The position numbers and the translations under genes were made by a program. From RGIG995 sp045635765 (GTDB lineage Bacteria > Bacillota > Clostridia > Oscillospirales > UBA644), in NCBI GenBank assembly GCA_045635765.1, contig JAZTWH010000026.1, positions 20,191 through 84,190 on the forward strand: a DNA stretch of 64,000 nt. The letters run 5' to 3'. Shown here one piece after another: positions 49,300 through 58,496 of this stretch. The notes under the pieces were generated by a model. It did not search any database, was not told where the DNA came from, and saw only the letters and a program-made list of their open reading frames with translations. The first letter of the stretch is position 1. Every line of letters begins with the position of its first letter.

Positions 49300-50897
49300 T
49301 CAACGTCAACGATTTGAGTTTTAATTTCGGAGGCCAGCTGTTATTCAAGCACGTGGATCTCCAATTTACCCCCGGCAACTGTTATGGGGTGATCGGTGCA
49401 AACGGGGCTGGGAAATCCACCTTTTTGCGGATCTTGTGCGGAGAATTGGAGCCTTCCTCCGGCTCGGTTTCCATTGCTCCCGATACCCGCATGTCGGTGT
49501 TGAAGCAGGACCACTTTGCCTACGATGCCTATACGGTTCTGGATACGGTTATTATGGGAAACCCCAAGCTGTACGAGGTCATGAAGGAGAAGGACGCCCT
49601 TTACATGAAGGAAGATTTCTCCGACGAGGATGGGGTCCGGGCCTCGGAGCTGGAGGGGATTTTTGCTGAAATGAACGGCTGGGAGGCCGAATCCGACGTT
49701 TCCCGGCTGATCCAGGGATTGGGACTGAGCGAGGACCTTCTCTACGTTCAGATGGCAAATCTCAATGAAAATGAAAAAATCAAGATCTTGCTTGCCCAGG
49801 CCCTCTTCGGGAACCCCGATATTATTCTGTTGGACGAGCCGACCAACGGTCTTGATATTGATGCCGTTCTGTGGCTGGAGGACTTTTTGAGCGACTATTT
49901 CGGGACGGTTCTGGTGGTATCCCACGACCGCCACTTTTTAAACGACGTATGCACCAATATCGTCGATATTGACTATTCGGGCATCAAAATGTACGTAGGG
50001 AACTACGAATTTTGGTATGAATCCTCTCAGTTGATGCAACGGCTGATCAAACAGCAGAATAAGAAAAACGAAGAAAAAATCCGGGAATTACAGGAATTTA
50101 TCTCCCGCTTCTCCGCCAATAAATCCAAATCCCGGCAGGCTACCTCCCGCCGAAAACTGTTGGATAAGCTGACCGTCGAGGAGATCCCCGCCTCCTCCCG
50201 CAGGTACCCCTTTATCGGCTTCGAGGCCGATCGGGAAGCAGGTAAGGATATTTTGGAGGTGACCGGGCTTTCCAAATCCCTCAACGGCCAGCCTCTCTTT
50301 GAAAACGTAACCTTTACCCTGAACCGCAACGAAAAGGTGGCCCTTCTGGGTAATGAATTGGCCGTCACGGCTCTGTTCCGTATCCTGATGGAGGAAGAGG
50401 CTCCCGACGGGGGAGAATTCAAATGGGGACAATCCATCACCACATCCTATTTCCCCCACGACAATACCAAATATTTTGAAGATTGCAACGACAGCATCAT
50501 TGACTGGATGCGGCAATATTCCAAGGACCAGACCGAGAGCTATTTGCGTGGATTTTTGGGCCGGATGCTCTTTTCCGGGGATGCGGTCTACAAGCCGGTT
50601 CACGTGCTTTCCGGGGGAGAAAAGGTGCGGTGTATGTTCTCCCGGATGATGATGTTCGGCAGTAAGTTCCTCATCCTCGACCAGCCCACCGACCATCTTG
50701 ACCTGGAATCCATCACCGCCGTCAACGACGGGCTAAAGGCCTTCAAGGGCGGCCTCATGTTTACCACCCACGACTACGAAATGATCTCCACCGTCGCCGA
50801 TCGGATCATTGAGATCCTGCCCGATCGGGTCCTGGATTACGCCGGCAATTACGAAGATTTCCTGCAATGGAAAAAGGAAAAGGGCTTTGCCCAGTAA
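49296..50897 (+). CDS. ABC-F family ATPase with asymmetric nucleotide sites
   Basis: 533 residues, two ABC domains without membrane parts, joined by a charged linker (about 245-300). The first Walker A (GANGAGKST) and Walker B (ILLDEPTNGLD) are intact, and the second signature (LSGGEKVR) is intact, so one composite site is complete. The first signature reads LNENEKIK, the second Walker A GNELAVTAL lacks its lysine, and the second Walker B is ILDQPTDHLD with Gln for the catalytic Glu; the other site looks dead. ABC-F proteins act on ribosomes as translation factors or drug protectors. YkpA/YbiT-like by layout. Confidence 0.92.
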   Translation: MINVNDLSFNFGGQLLFKHVDLQFTPGNCYGVIGANGAGKSTFLRILCGELEPSSGSVSIAPDTRMSVLKQDHFAYDAYTVLDTVIMGNPKLYEVMKEKDALYMKEDFSDEDGVRASELEGIFAEMNGWEAESDVSRLIQGLGLSEDLLYVQMANLNENEKIKILLAQALFGNPDIILLDEPTNGLDIDAVLWLEDFLSDYFGTVLVVSHDRHFLNDVCTNIVDIDYSGIKMYVGNYEFWYESSQLMQRLIKQQNKKNEEKIRELQEFISRFSANKSKSRQATSRRKLLDKLTVEEIPASSRRYPFIGFEADREAGKDILEVTGLSKSLNGQPLFENVTFTLNRNEKVALLGNELAVTALFRILMEEEAPDGGEFKWGQSITTSYFPHDNTKYFEDCNDSIIDWMRQYSKDQTESYLRGFLGRMLFSGDAVYKPVHVLSGGEKVRCMFSRMMMFGSKFLILDQPTDHLDLESITAVNDGLKAFKGGLMFTTHDYEMISTVADRIIEILPDRVLDYAGNYEDFLQWKKEKGFAQ

Positions 50898-50924
50898 TGT
50901 TATACGGTCAGCCCAAATAGATAC

Positions 50925-50954
50925 GGACGGCCCTTGCAGATGCAAGGGCCGTCC
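50925..50954. terminator. perfect hairpin between the ABC-F and AraC genes
   Basis: GGACGGCCCTTGCA, GA loop, TGCAAGGGCCGTCC: 14 perfect base pairs between converging genes. The T run is weak on the plus side. Confidence 0.7.
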
Positions 50955-50959
50955 CGCTG

Positions 50960-51766
50960 TTATTTGATTTTTTTTCGGTATTCCGAGGGAGAACACCCCA
51001 TGCGTTTCCGGAAGAAGACCGTAAAATAGTTTTGGGAGGAGAAATTCATGGCCTCCGCAATCTCCGCTACGGGCATTTGCTTTTCCAGTAGCTTGACGGC
51101 GTGATGGATCCGCAGTTGATTGTAGTAGGTTTTGGGGCTGATTCCGGCGTATTCCTGGAATAATAATTTCAGATAGCTGACGCTGATGTTCTGATTTTTC
51201 GCAAAATCCGATAGCGTCAGATTGTCGCAGACTCCCTCGGTCATGTCGGAAATGATGCGGCGATAGGATTCGGCACTGTCGGAGGTGACCAGCTCCCGGT
51301 CCGCGGATTTTTTGCTCAGGCGAATGAGAAAGGAAGAAAGACGGTCCGCCGCCAACTGGGGGGCGTAAGGGTCGGCCTTGTTTTGAAAGGCGGTGCTTAC
51401 GTTTTCGCAGATGGAAAGGTATTCTACCTTCTCTTCGTTCCGCAGCTGGAATACGCCTTTTCTTAGTTCTCCCGGCAAGTTTCCTTCGGTTTTGAAGGAC
51501 ATAATAAAGCCCTTCGGGGAGCTTCCCGGGGTGGAACGGATGCGGTGAAATTCCATGGGAGCGTGAAGTAGCATACAGTTGTCCTTGAGCAAATAGACCT
51601 TTTCGTCCTCCACACACTCCACCGTCCCCTGTTCAAAAAAGACGATTTCCCACAGGTCGTGGCTTTCCCCGTTAAAGACAAAGGTGTCGTCCCAGCGGAC
51701 CGGGAAGGCCGAGTAAAATCCCCGGATGGAGAATTGCCGGTTCACCACGTTCATTTTAAAAGACAA
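50960..51766 (-). CDS. AraC-family transcriptional regulator
   Basis: About 268 residues. An N-terminal cupin-like ligand-binding domain (about 1-130, HDLWEIVFFEQGTVECV) and a C-terminal double helix-turn-helix (LTLSDFAKNQNISVSYLKLLFQEYAG, IAEAMNFSSQNYFTVFFRKRMGCSPSEYRKK). The start is uncertain: TTG at 51766 lies after AGTAGGTG, while an ATG at 51754 lacks a site. A perfect promoter precedes it. MalQ is divergent, so sugar control is possible but not shown. Confidence 0.88.
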   Translation of the reverse strand: MSFKMNVVNRQFSIRGFYSAFPVRWDDTFVFNGESHDLWEIVFFEQGTVECVEDEKVYLLKDNCMLLHAPMEFHRIRSTPGSSPKGFIMSFKTEGNLPGELRKGVFQLRNEEKVEYLSICENVSTAFQNKADPYAPQLAADRLSSFLIRLSKKSADRELVTSDSAESYRRIISDMTEGVCDNLTLSDFAKNQNISVSYLKLLFQEYAGISPKTYYNQLRIHHAVKLLEKQMPVAEIAEAMNFSSQNYFTVFFRKRMGCSPSEYRKKIK

Positions 51767-51839
51767 TCTAATCACCTACTGTTTAAAAACATAAATTTTG
51801 CTCTTATACCGCGTCAGTTTCTCTTTTTGGCTTATAATG

Positions 51840-51868
51840 ATTATAGCATAAGCGTTCCGATTTGTCAA
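51840..51868 (-). promoter_or_regulatory. consensus sigma-A promoter for the AraC gene
   Basis: Minus strand TTGACA (51863-51868), 17-base spacer ending TGC, TATAAT (51840-51845). Both hexamers match the consensus exactly. Confidence 0.85.
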
Positions 51869-51983
51869 TAGAAACCGATGATTTTTCCGGAAGGGGGAAC
51901 GGGAATGAATCCGGATGGTGCGGTCCAAGAGAAAGGATACGGCTTTTTGAGGAGAAGTGTCACGGTTTTTTGCGAATTTCCTC

Positions 51984-52012
51984 TTGCAATCTCTCTCGGG
52001 AATTGGTATAAT
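51984..52012 (+). promoter_or_regulatory. sigma-A promoter for malQ
   Basis: TTGCAA (51984-51989), 17-base spacer ending TGG, TATAAT (52007-52012). Confidence 0.75.
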
Positions 52013-52040
52013 AAAAGCAGTATTTTCTTGAGGTGATCTT

Positions 52041-53474
52041 ATGAAGCGGGCTTCCGGCGTTTTGTTACACGTTTCTTCCCTTTGGGGGGATTATTCCGAG
52101 GGATCCTTTGGGGATGCGGCCAAAGAATGGATCGATTTTTTGGCGGATTGCGGATTTTCCTATTGGCAGACTCTGCCCTTTTGTCTGCCCGATGAGTATA
52201 ATTCTCCCTATTGCTCTCTGTCCACCTTTTCGGTCAATCCTTATTTTATTGACCTCCCTTCCTTACAGGAGGAAGGACTTCTTACGGCAGAGGAACTGGC
52301 CCAAGCAAAACAGAATACCCCCTACGCCTGTGAATTTTCCCGGCTGTCCCGGGAACGGATGACCCTTCTTGGCAAGGCCGCTCGGCGGTTTGACGATCTG
52401 CAGGGACTGGAGGCCTTCTTGCAGGCCCATCCCCGCACCGCCGATTTCTGCCGCTTTATGGCCATCCGGGCTTCCAACGAAAATGCCCCTTGGACTCAAT
52501 GGAAAGAGGATCGGGTGGAGGAAGAGACCTTGAGACTGTGGCAGTTTAGTCAGTACACCTTCTTTCGGCAGTGGAAGAAGATCAAGGAATATGCAAACGG
52601 GAAGGGGATCTCCGTCATCGGGGATATACCCATCTACGTTGCGTTGAATTCCTCGGACGTTTGGGCGGCCCCGGAGCAATTTTTGCTGGATCGGGAGAAT
52701 CGACCCTTGGGCGTGGCCGGAGTTCCCCCGGACTATTTTTCCAAGGACGGCCAGCGGTGGGGAAATCCTCTTTACGACTGGAAGAAAATGAAGACCGACG
52801 GGTATGCCTGGTGGAAGGACCGGATCGGCTTCATGTGTGAGTTGTTTGACGGCGTCCGTATCGACCATTTCCGGGGATTGGAATCCTATTATTTCATTCC
52901 TTTCGAAGAGACCACCGCCCGCAACGGAACGTGGGTCAAGGGGCCGGGAATGTCCCTTGTCCGTGCAATCAAGGAGGCTTCGGGAGATAAACTATTGATC
53001 GCAGAGGACCTGGGAGTCATTACTCCTGCCGTCCGGAAGCTGGTCAAGGACAGCGAATTTCCCGGGATGCGGGTCTTTCAGTTCGGATTTCTCGGAGACG
53101 AGAATTCTCCTCACCTGCCCCATAATTACGACAACCATTCCATCGTCTATACGGGGACCCATGATAATAACACGCTGTTGGGATACATCTGGGAGTTGGA
53201 TGATGCCACCCGCCGAAAGGTTTTGGATTATTGCGGATACGACGGGGAGGACTGGAACAACGGATACGATTGTATTCTTCGCACCCTCTTCCAATCCCAC
53301 GGCGGAATCCTTATTCTTCCCGTGCAGGACCTTCTGCTGTACGGACGGGATACTCGTCTCAATCAACCGGGGACCCGGGAGGATAACTGGTCTTACCGCT
53401 TGACCAAGGAGCAATTCCAACAAATCGACCGGGAAAAATTCCGTACCTGGAACCGCCTCTACGGGCGAATATAA
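52041..53474 (+). CDS. malQ: 4-alpha-glucanotransferase (amylomaltase)
   Basis: 477-residue GH77 enzyme that transfers maltosyl units between glucans. The catalytic Asp lies in VRIDHFRGLESYY, the acid/base Glu in IAEDLGVITPAV and the third acid in TGTHDNNTLLGY. The N-terminal SSLWGDYSEGSFGDAAKEWIDF matches typical amylomaltases. ATG after GAGGTGAT. It is alone, between its own promoter and a bidirectional hairpin. Confidence 0.96.
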   Translation: MKRASGVLLHVSSLWGDYSEGSFGDAAKEWIDFLADCGFSYWQTLPFCLPDEYNSPYCSLSTFSVNPYFIDLPSLQEEGLLTAEELAQAKQNTPYACEFSRLSRERMTLLGKAARRFDDLQGLEAFLQAHPRTADFCRFMAIRASNENAPWTQWKEDRVEEETLRLWQFSQYTFFRQWKKIKEYANGKGISVIGDIPIYVALNSSDVWAAPEQFLLDRENRPLGVAGVPPDYFSKDGQRWGNPLYDWKKMKTDGYAWWKDRIGFMCELFDGVRIDHFRGLESYYFIPFEETTARNGTWVKGPGMSLVRAIKEASGDKLLIAEDLGVITPAVRKLVKDSEFPGMRVFQFGFLGDENSPHLPHNYDNHSIVYTGTHDNNTLLGYIWELDDATRRKVLDYCGYDGEDWNNGYDCILRTLFQSHGGILILPVQDLLLYGRDTRLNQPGTREDNWSYRLTKEQFQQIDREKFRTWNRLYGRI

Positions 53475-53520
53475 AGCCTTGATAAACAGATTCCTGTTAC
53501 AAAGCACAGAATCAATGAAA

Positions 53521-53560
53521 ATAGCCATGACCGCAGGCCGTGCCGGTGGGTCATGGCTAT
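53521..53560. terminator. hairpin between malQ and trkH
   Basis: ATAGCCATGACC / GGTCATGGCTAT stem around a GC-rich loop, T-rich on both sides; serves converging genes. Confidence 0.75.
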
Positions 53561-53572
53561 TGATGTTTTCCA

Positions 53573-55015
53573 TTATTTTCTCAGCCAAGAGGTGGGGGAG
53601 AAGAAGATGATCAGGGGGAAGATCTCCAATCTGCCCAAAAGCATGGCAATGGAAAGGACGATCTTGGAAAGGTCTGAATATTCCGAAAAGCCGGCGGCGG
53701 GACCGACGGCACCGAACCCCGGCCCAATGTTGTTAAAGCAGGCGGTGACGGCGGAAAAATTACTCTCCAGCCCAAAGGGCTCCAGGGAGATAATGAGAAA
53801 GATGGCTGCGAAGCAGATCAGATAAATCCCAAGATAGGTGTTCACTCCCGTCAGGGTCTGTTCTTCCACGGGCCGCCCCTCGAAGCGAAGGGATTTAAAG
53901 GAGCGGGGGTGGAGCATTTTTTGAATTTCCCGTCTAATTTGCTTGATCATCAATACGACCCGGGATACCTTGATTCCTCCGGCGGTGGAGCCGGCACATC
54001 CGCCTACGAACATCAGGACCAGCAAAATTCCTTTTGCAAAGGCCGGCCAGAGGTTAAAGTCCGCGGTGGCGAAGCCGGTGGTGGTAATGATCGACGAAAC
54101 CTGAAAGACCGAATGGCGGAGGGTGTCGGAGAGGTTTTTGTACTGAGGAAAAATGGCAAAGGCAATTCCCAGCACCGAGGCCGCCACGATTCCCAAGTAG
54201 GTCCACAGTTCTTCGCTCTTGACGGCGGCCTTGAACCGCCGGATCAAGATCAGGTAGTAAACGTTGAAATTGATTCCGAACAGGAGCATAAAAACGGCGA
54301 TGACCCATTGCAGATAAGGGGAATAGGACCCCAAACTGTCAGCCTTGATTCCGAATCCGCCGGTTCCTGCCGTTCCGAAGGCATAAAGAATACTGTCAAA
54401 GGCAGACATTCCTCCCAAAAGGAGAAGGACGATCTGGACCATGGTCATGACGATATAGATCAAATAAAGAATTTTTGCCGTGTCCTTGATCCGTGGGACC
54501 AGCTTTCCCACGGTGGGGCCGGGGACCTCTGCCCGGAGGATATGGATAGACCGTTCCGAAATGTTGGGAATGACCGCCATAACGAATACCAGGATCCCCA
54601 TTCCTCCGATCCAGTGAGTAAAACTTCTCCAGAACAGTAACCCCTTGCTCAGGGCCTCCACGTTGGTCAGAATCGATGCTCCCGTGGTGGTAAATCCGCT
54701 GACCGTCTCGAATACTGCGTCAATATAAGAGGGAATCTCTCCGCTGATTTTGAAGGGCAACGCCCCCAGCAGGGAAAAGAGAATCCAAGAGGCGGAAACG
54801 ATAAAAAAGCCTTCTTTTGCGTAAATAACCGGGGTGCGGGGCTTGGAAAGTCCTATCATCAGCCCTCCCAGTCCCAGGGCAATCACGGCCGTCAACGCAA
54901 AGGCAAAGAGGCAGGATTCCCGGTAGATCAGAGAGACCACGGTAGGAAGAATCAAAAAGAATCCCTCCGCAAGGATCATCTTTCCTACGGTGTTTACGAT
55001 CATTCTCCGATTCAT
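53573..55015 (-). CDS. trkH: TrkH-family potassium transporter membrane subunit
   Basis: 480 residues with four M1-P-M2 repeats. Filter glycines occur in SGFTTTGASIL, GTAGTGGFGIK, SIITTTGFATAD and CFNNIGPGFGAVGPA. GCAGSTAGGIKVSR is the family's interhelical marker. It forms K+ uptake with TrkA and is distinct from the KtrB at 9.5 kb. The ATG overlaps the TrkA stop by four bases. Confidence 0.95.
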   Translation of the reverse strand: MNRRMIVNTVGKMILAEGFFLILPTVVSLIYRESCLFAFALTAVIALGLGGLMIGLSKPRTPVIYAKEGFFIVSASWILFSLLGALPFKISGEIPSYIDAVFETVSGFTTTGASILTNVEALSKGLLFWRSFTHWIGGMGILVFVMAVIPNISERSIHILRAEVPGPTVGKLVPRIKDTAKILYLIYIVMTMVQIVLLLLGGMSAFDSILYAFGTAGTGGFGIKADSLGSYSPYLQWVIAVFMLLFGINFNVYYLILIRRFKAAVKSEELWTYLGIVAASVLGIAFAIFPQYKNLSDTLRHSVFQVSSIITTTGFATADFNLWPAFAKGILLVLMFVGGCAGSTAGGIKVSRVVLMIKQIRREIQKMLHPRSFKSLRFEGRPVEEQTLTGVNTYLGIYLICFAAIFLIISLEPFGLESNFSAVTACFNNIGPGFGAVGPAAGFSEYSDLSKIVLSIAMLLGRLEIFPLIIFFSPTSWLRK

Positions 55016-56379
55016 TGCTTGTTCCTCAAAATATCCGAAAGATTCCGAATTCGGTTCCCGGAGGTCAGGATCAGAACCTTATCTTCCCCCCGGATTTCGT
55101 CGTTTCCTGCGGGGATGATGCTCTTGCGTCCCCGGGTAATTCCAGCAATAAGAGTATTGGGCTTCAACGGAAGGTCTTTTAAGGGGATGTTGCAGACGGG
55201 AGCGTCGGTATGTACGGTAAATTCCAGAGCCTCGGCCTTCCCGTCCGCCAACTTATACAGGGTTTCCACACTACTGTCCAGGGAATTGCCCAGAGCTCTG
55301 GCATAGCGGACCAAAATGTTGGCAACGGTCTGTTTGGGGGAGACCACCGAGTCCAGGCCCAGGGATTCGGCCATGGGAATAAACTCATCCCGATTCACCT
55401 TGGAAATAACCTTGGGAACCTGGTTGGATTCTGCAAAATAGGAAACGAGAATGTTTTGTTCGTCCAATCCCGTAAGGGCGACGAAGGCGTCAACGTTGGA
55501 CAGTCCTTCCTCTAGTAACAGCTCCTGCTGTGCCCCGTCTCCGTGAATCATGACCGCCTCCGGCAATTCTTCGGAAAAGCCCTTGCAGCGGGCTTCGTTT
55601 TTATCTACGATCTTTACGGAGTTTCCGCCGGCCAAAAGCATCCTTGCCAGATAATAGGCCGTATTGCTTGCTCCCAAAATCATAACGTCCCGGGCTTGCT
55701 TTTTCAGAATTCCCAGGCTTCTCAGCAGTTTGGTTACCTCTACGGGAGTGGCAATCAGACCGATTTTGTCCCCACTGTTTAACTGAAACGTTCCGTCGGG
55801 GATATAGACTTGATTTTTCCGCTGAACCATGCAGATGAGGAATTTATAGGGATACTTTTTCCGCAGATCCATCAGCTTCATCCCGTCTAAAGGAGAGTCT
55901 GATTTCAACTTCAGCTCCACCATTTCAAGGCCCCGGCCCGAAAAGGTCTCCACCCGTGCGGCGGAGGGAAGCTTCAGCATATTATATAACTCCCTTGCAA
56001 CCATCCGTTCCGGGTTGATGACCAGGGAGATCTCCAGCTGCTTGCGGAGAAAATCCAAGCTCCCGTCGTTATGCTCCGGATTGCGGATCCGGGCAACCGT
56101 GTGCTTTGCACCCATACGCTTCGCCAAAAAGCAGCTGAGCATATTCAGCTCGTCGGAGCCGGTCACCGCAACAAACAGGTCCGCGTTTTGGGTCCCAACC
56201 TCCAGCAAAAGGTCCCAGTCGGTCCCGTTTCCGCAGGCACTGATTACGTCGTAAAGATTGGTAATATCCTTCAGGACTTGGGGAGAATTGTCAATGGCTA
56301 CCACGTCGTGTCCTTCACTGACCAGACTTTCAATCAGAGCCGTACCGATCTTTCCGCACCCGGTAACAATGATTTTCAT
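55012..56379 (-). CDS. trkA: Trk system potassium uptake protein TrkA
   Basis: 455 residues, two tandem RCK units (each RCK_N plus RCK_C). The first has KIIVTGCGKIGTALIESL with VVAIDNSP; the second VMILGASNTAYYLARMLL with VKIVDKN. The double-unit form pairs with TrkH. A good minus-strand promoter lies about 35-60 bases upstream. Confidence 0.95.
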   Translation of the reverse strand: MKIIVTGCGKIGTALIESLVSEGHDVVAIDNSPQVLKDITNLYDVISACGNGTDWDLLLEVGTQNADLFVAVTGSDELNMLSCFLAKRMGAKHTVARIRNPEHNDGSLDFLRKQLEISLVINPERMVARELYNMLKLPSAARVETFSGRGLEMVELKLKSDSPLDGMKLMDLRKKYPYKFLICMVQRKNQVYIPDGTFQLNSGDKIGLIATPVEVTKLLRSLGILKKQARDVMILGASNTAYYLARMLLAGGNSVKIVDKNEARCKGFSEELPEAVMIHGDGAQQELLLEEGLSNVDAFVALTGLDEQNILVSYFAESNQVPKVISKVNRDEFIPMAESLGLDSVVSPKQTVANILVRYARALGNSLDSSVETLYKLADGKAEALEFTVHTDAPVCNIPLKDLPLKPNTLIAGITRGRKSIIPAGNDEIRGEDKVLILTSGNRIRNLSDILRNKQ

Positions 56380-56412
56380 AAGGGAAGCCTTCCTTTCCTT
56401 GTCGTTCTGTTT

Positions 56413-56441
56413 ATTATAACATAGTTTTTTTCGATTTTCAA
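56413..56441 (-). promoter_or_regulatory. sigma-A promoter for trkA-trkH
   Basis: Minus strand TTGAAA (56436-56441), 17-base spacer ending TGT, TATAAT (56413-56418). Confidence 0.78.
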
Positions 56442-56522
56442 CCGTCTTAACAAAAAAGACAAGGTTTTCGGAGGAATTCCCTGGCTTTTTTCGGCTTTTT
56501 TCCGACTTTTGTGTGGGAGATA

Positions 56523-56551
56523 TTGACGGAAGCGGCGTTTCGTGCTATAAT
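56523..56551 (+). promoter_or_regulatory. sigma-A promoter for the RNA methyltransferase-ECF cluster
   Basis: TTGACG (56523-56528), 17-base spacer ending TGC, TATAAT (56546-56551). Confidence 0.78.
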
Positions 56552-56593
56552 AAATGATGACTTTATTAAGATTTTAAGACGGAGACAGAAATC

Positions 56594-57448
56594 ATGTGGA
56601 TAGCAGACGGCTGGAAGGATTTTCAGGTTCTGGATGCCTCGGGCGGGGAAAAATTGGAGCGATGGGGAAAATATACCTTTGTCCGCCCCGACCCTCAGGT
56701 GATTTGGAACACCCCCCGGGAACGTTCGGAATGGAAGAGACCCAGTGCCAGTTATTCCCGTTCCTCCTCCGGCGGAGGCCATTGGAACGGTGCGGAGATT
56801 CCCATGTTCCGCATCGGATATCAGGATCTGATTTTTCAGATCAAGCCCATGTCCTTTAAGCATACCGGCCTTTTCCCCGAGCAGGCCGTAAACTGGGATT
56901 GGGCTCGGGAGCAGATCCGCAAGTCCGGAAGGGAAGCCCCCCAGGTCCTGAACCTCTTTGCCTACACGGGAGGGGCTTCGGTGGCTTGTGCGAAGGAAGG
57001 AGCCAAGGTCTGCCACGTGGACGCTTCCAAGGGAATGGTTGCGTGGGCGAAGGAAAACGCCCAGGCCTGCGGCTTGGACAATATCCGCTATATCGTGGAC
57101 GATTGTGTAAAATTTGTCCAGCGGGAGATCCGGCGGGGAAGACGGTACGACGGACTGATCCTCGACCCTCCCTCCTACGGCAGAGGCCCTGACGGAGAAA
57201 TTTGGAAGCTGGAAACGGAGCTGTACGGTCTTTTGGATCTTTGCGTTCAGGTTCTTAATGACGATCCTCTGTTTTTAATCCTGAATTCTTACACTACCGG
57301 CCTTTCCGCCGGATGTATGGAATATATGCTGGGCTGTACCGTTGCCCGTCGGTTCGGGGGAAAGGTTACGGCTTCCGAGATCGGGCTCCCGGTGGGGGAC
57401 ACCGGGTATTGCCTGCCCTGCGGTGCCACAGCCCGCTGGACGAAGTAA
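56594..57448 (+). CDS. class I SAM-dependent RNA methyltransferase (RlmI/RlmK-like)
   Basis: 284 residues. The SAM fold (about 110-245) shows VLNLFAYTGGASVACAKEG, CHVDASKGMVAWAKEN and ILDPPSYGRGPDGEIW, the pattern of PF10672 23S rRNA methyltransferases. The N-terminal 100 residues have no PUA domain that I recognise, so it is shorter than RlmI. GGAGACAG precedes the ATG. The stop lies in a degenerate repeat region. Confidence 0.85.
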   Translation: MWIADGWKDFQVLDASGGEKLERWGKYTFVRPDPQVIWNTPRERSEWKRPSASYSRSSSGGGHWNGAEIPMFRIGYQDLIFQIKPMSFKHTGLFPEQAVNWDWAREQIRKSGREAPQVLNLFAYTGGASVACAKEGAKVCHVDASKGMVAWAKENAQACGLDNIRYIVDDCVKFVQREIRRGRRYDGLILDPPSYGRGPDGEIWKLETELYGLLDLCVQVLNDDPLFLILNSYTTGLSAGCMEYMLGCTVARRFGGKVTASEIGLPVGDTGYCLPCGATARWTK

Positions 57449-57600
57449 CGAACCACCTAACGAAGCAATCAAACCACAAGGCCGCAACGCGACGACGCAA
57501 CCAGCAACGAAGATGTGTCGTAACCACGCGATGACGCGACGGTGCGATAAGCAAAAGCAAGGAAGCAATGAAACAACGAAGAAACCAAGCGACAGAGTGC
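57431..57600 (+). repeat. degenerate repeats 3' of the RNA methyltransferase gene
   Basis: Beginning in the last codons (ACGAAG-stop), variants of ACGAAGyAAysAAaCC recur irregularly (about 57436, 57460, 57510, 57564-57590), mixed with CGACGCAAC-like strings. Purine- and CG-step-rich, without an ORF I would call. It ends before the ribosome binding site of the first ECF gene. Confidence 0.5.
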
Positions 57601-57644
57601 CGGGTTTCGGATCCCGGATTGATTCCCCGAAAGGAGGGAGATTT

Positions 57645-58496
57645 GTGTCTGTAATTGAAGCTAAAAATTTGACCTTTCGATATTCCGCCGACGCTGAGCC
57701 GGTGTTAAAGGACCTTTCCCTGTCGGTGGAACCGGGGGAATTCGTGGCTGTTTTAGGACACAACGGAAGTGGAAAATCCACCCTCGCAAAGCACCTCAAT
57801 GGGATCTGTATTCCCGACGGGGGTGCTTTGACCGTTTGCGGTCTGGACGTGACCGACCCGGGAAATTTGCCGGCCGTCCGACGGAAGGTAGGCATGGTTT
57901 TTCAGAATCCGGACAATCAGATCATCGCCTCCGTCGTGGAGGAGGACGTGGCCTTCGCCCTGGAAAATCTGGGCGTGCCCCACGATGAAATGCACAAACG
58001 GGTCCAAGAGGCCCTCGAGGCGGTGGATATGGCCCATTATGCCACCCACGCCACCTATAAGCTTTCCGGCGGACAGAAGCAACGGGTTGCCATCGCCGGC
58101 ATCCTTGCCATGCGTCCCGATATTTTGGTCTTGGACGAACCTACGGCCATGCTTGACCCGGAGGGCCGGGCAGAAGTCATGGGCGTGTTACACAAATTCC
58201 ATCAAGAAGGCATGACCGTGGTCTTGATTACGCACTTTATGGACGAAGCTGCCCAGGCGGATCGGATCGTGGTGATGAATGAAGGGGAGATTTTGCTGGA
58301 CGGTGCTCCCGGATACGTATTTCAGAACGCTGGGCTTTTGTGGAGCGTGGGACTGAACGTTCCCCAAAGCACCGAATTGATGTTTTTGCTCCGGGAAGAG
58401 GGATATCGGGTTCCGCTGGCCGTTTTGACGGAAGAGGAATGTATCACCGTTTTGGATGACCTCTTGGCGGGACGCATCGGAAGGGAGGACGTATGA
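57645..58496 (+). CDS. ecfA1: energy-coupling factor transporter ATPase EcfA1
   Basis: 283 residues. Walker A GHNGSGKSTLAKHLNG, Q-loop FQNPDNQIIASVVEEDVAF (the ECF-specific FQNPDNQ), signature LSGGQKQRVAIAG, Walker B ILVLDEPTAMLDP. The start is a GTG at 57645 after AAAGGAGGGAG; longer in-frame starts run back into the preceding gene. It pairs with EcfA2 to power EcfT-bound vitamin or metal uptake by S components. Confidence 0.95.
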   Translation: MSVIEAKNLTFRYSADAEPVLKDLSLSVEPGEFVAVLGHNGSGKSTLAKHLNGICIPDGGALTVCGLDVTDPGNLPAVRRKVGMVFQNPDNQIIASVVEEDVAFALENLGVPHDEMHKRVQEALEAVDMAHYATHATYKLSGGQKQRVAIAGILAMRPDILVLDEPTAMLDPEGRAEVMGVLHKFHQEGMTVVLITHFMDEAAQADRIVVMNEGEILLDGAPGYVFQNAGLLWSVGLNVPQSTELMFLLREEGYRVPLAVLTEEECITVLDDLLAGRIGREDV

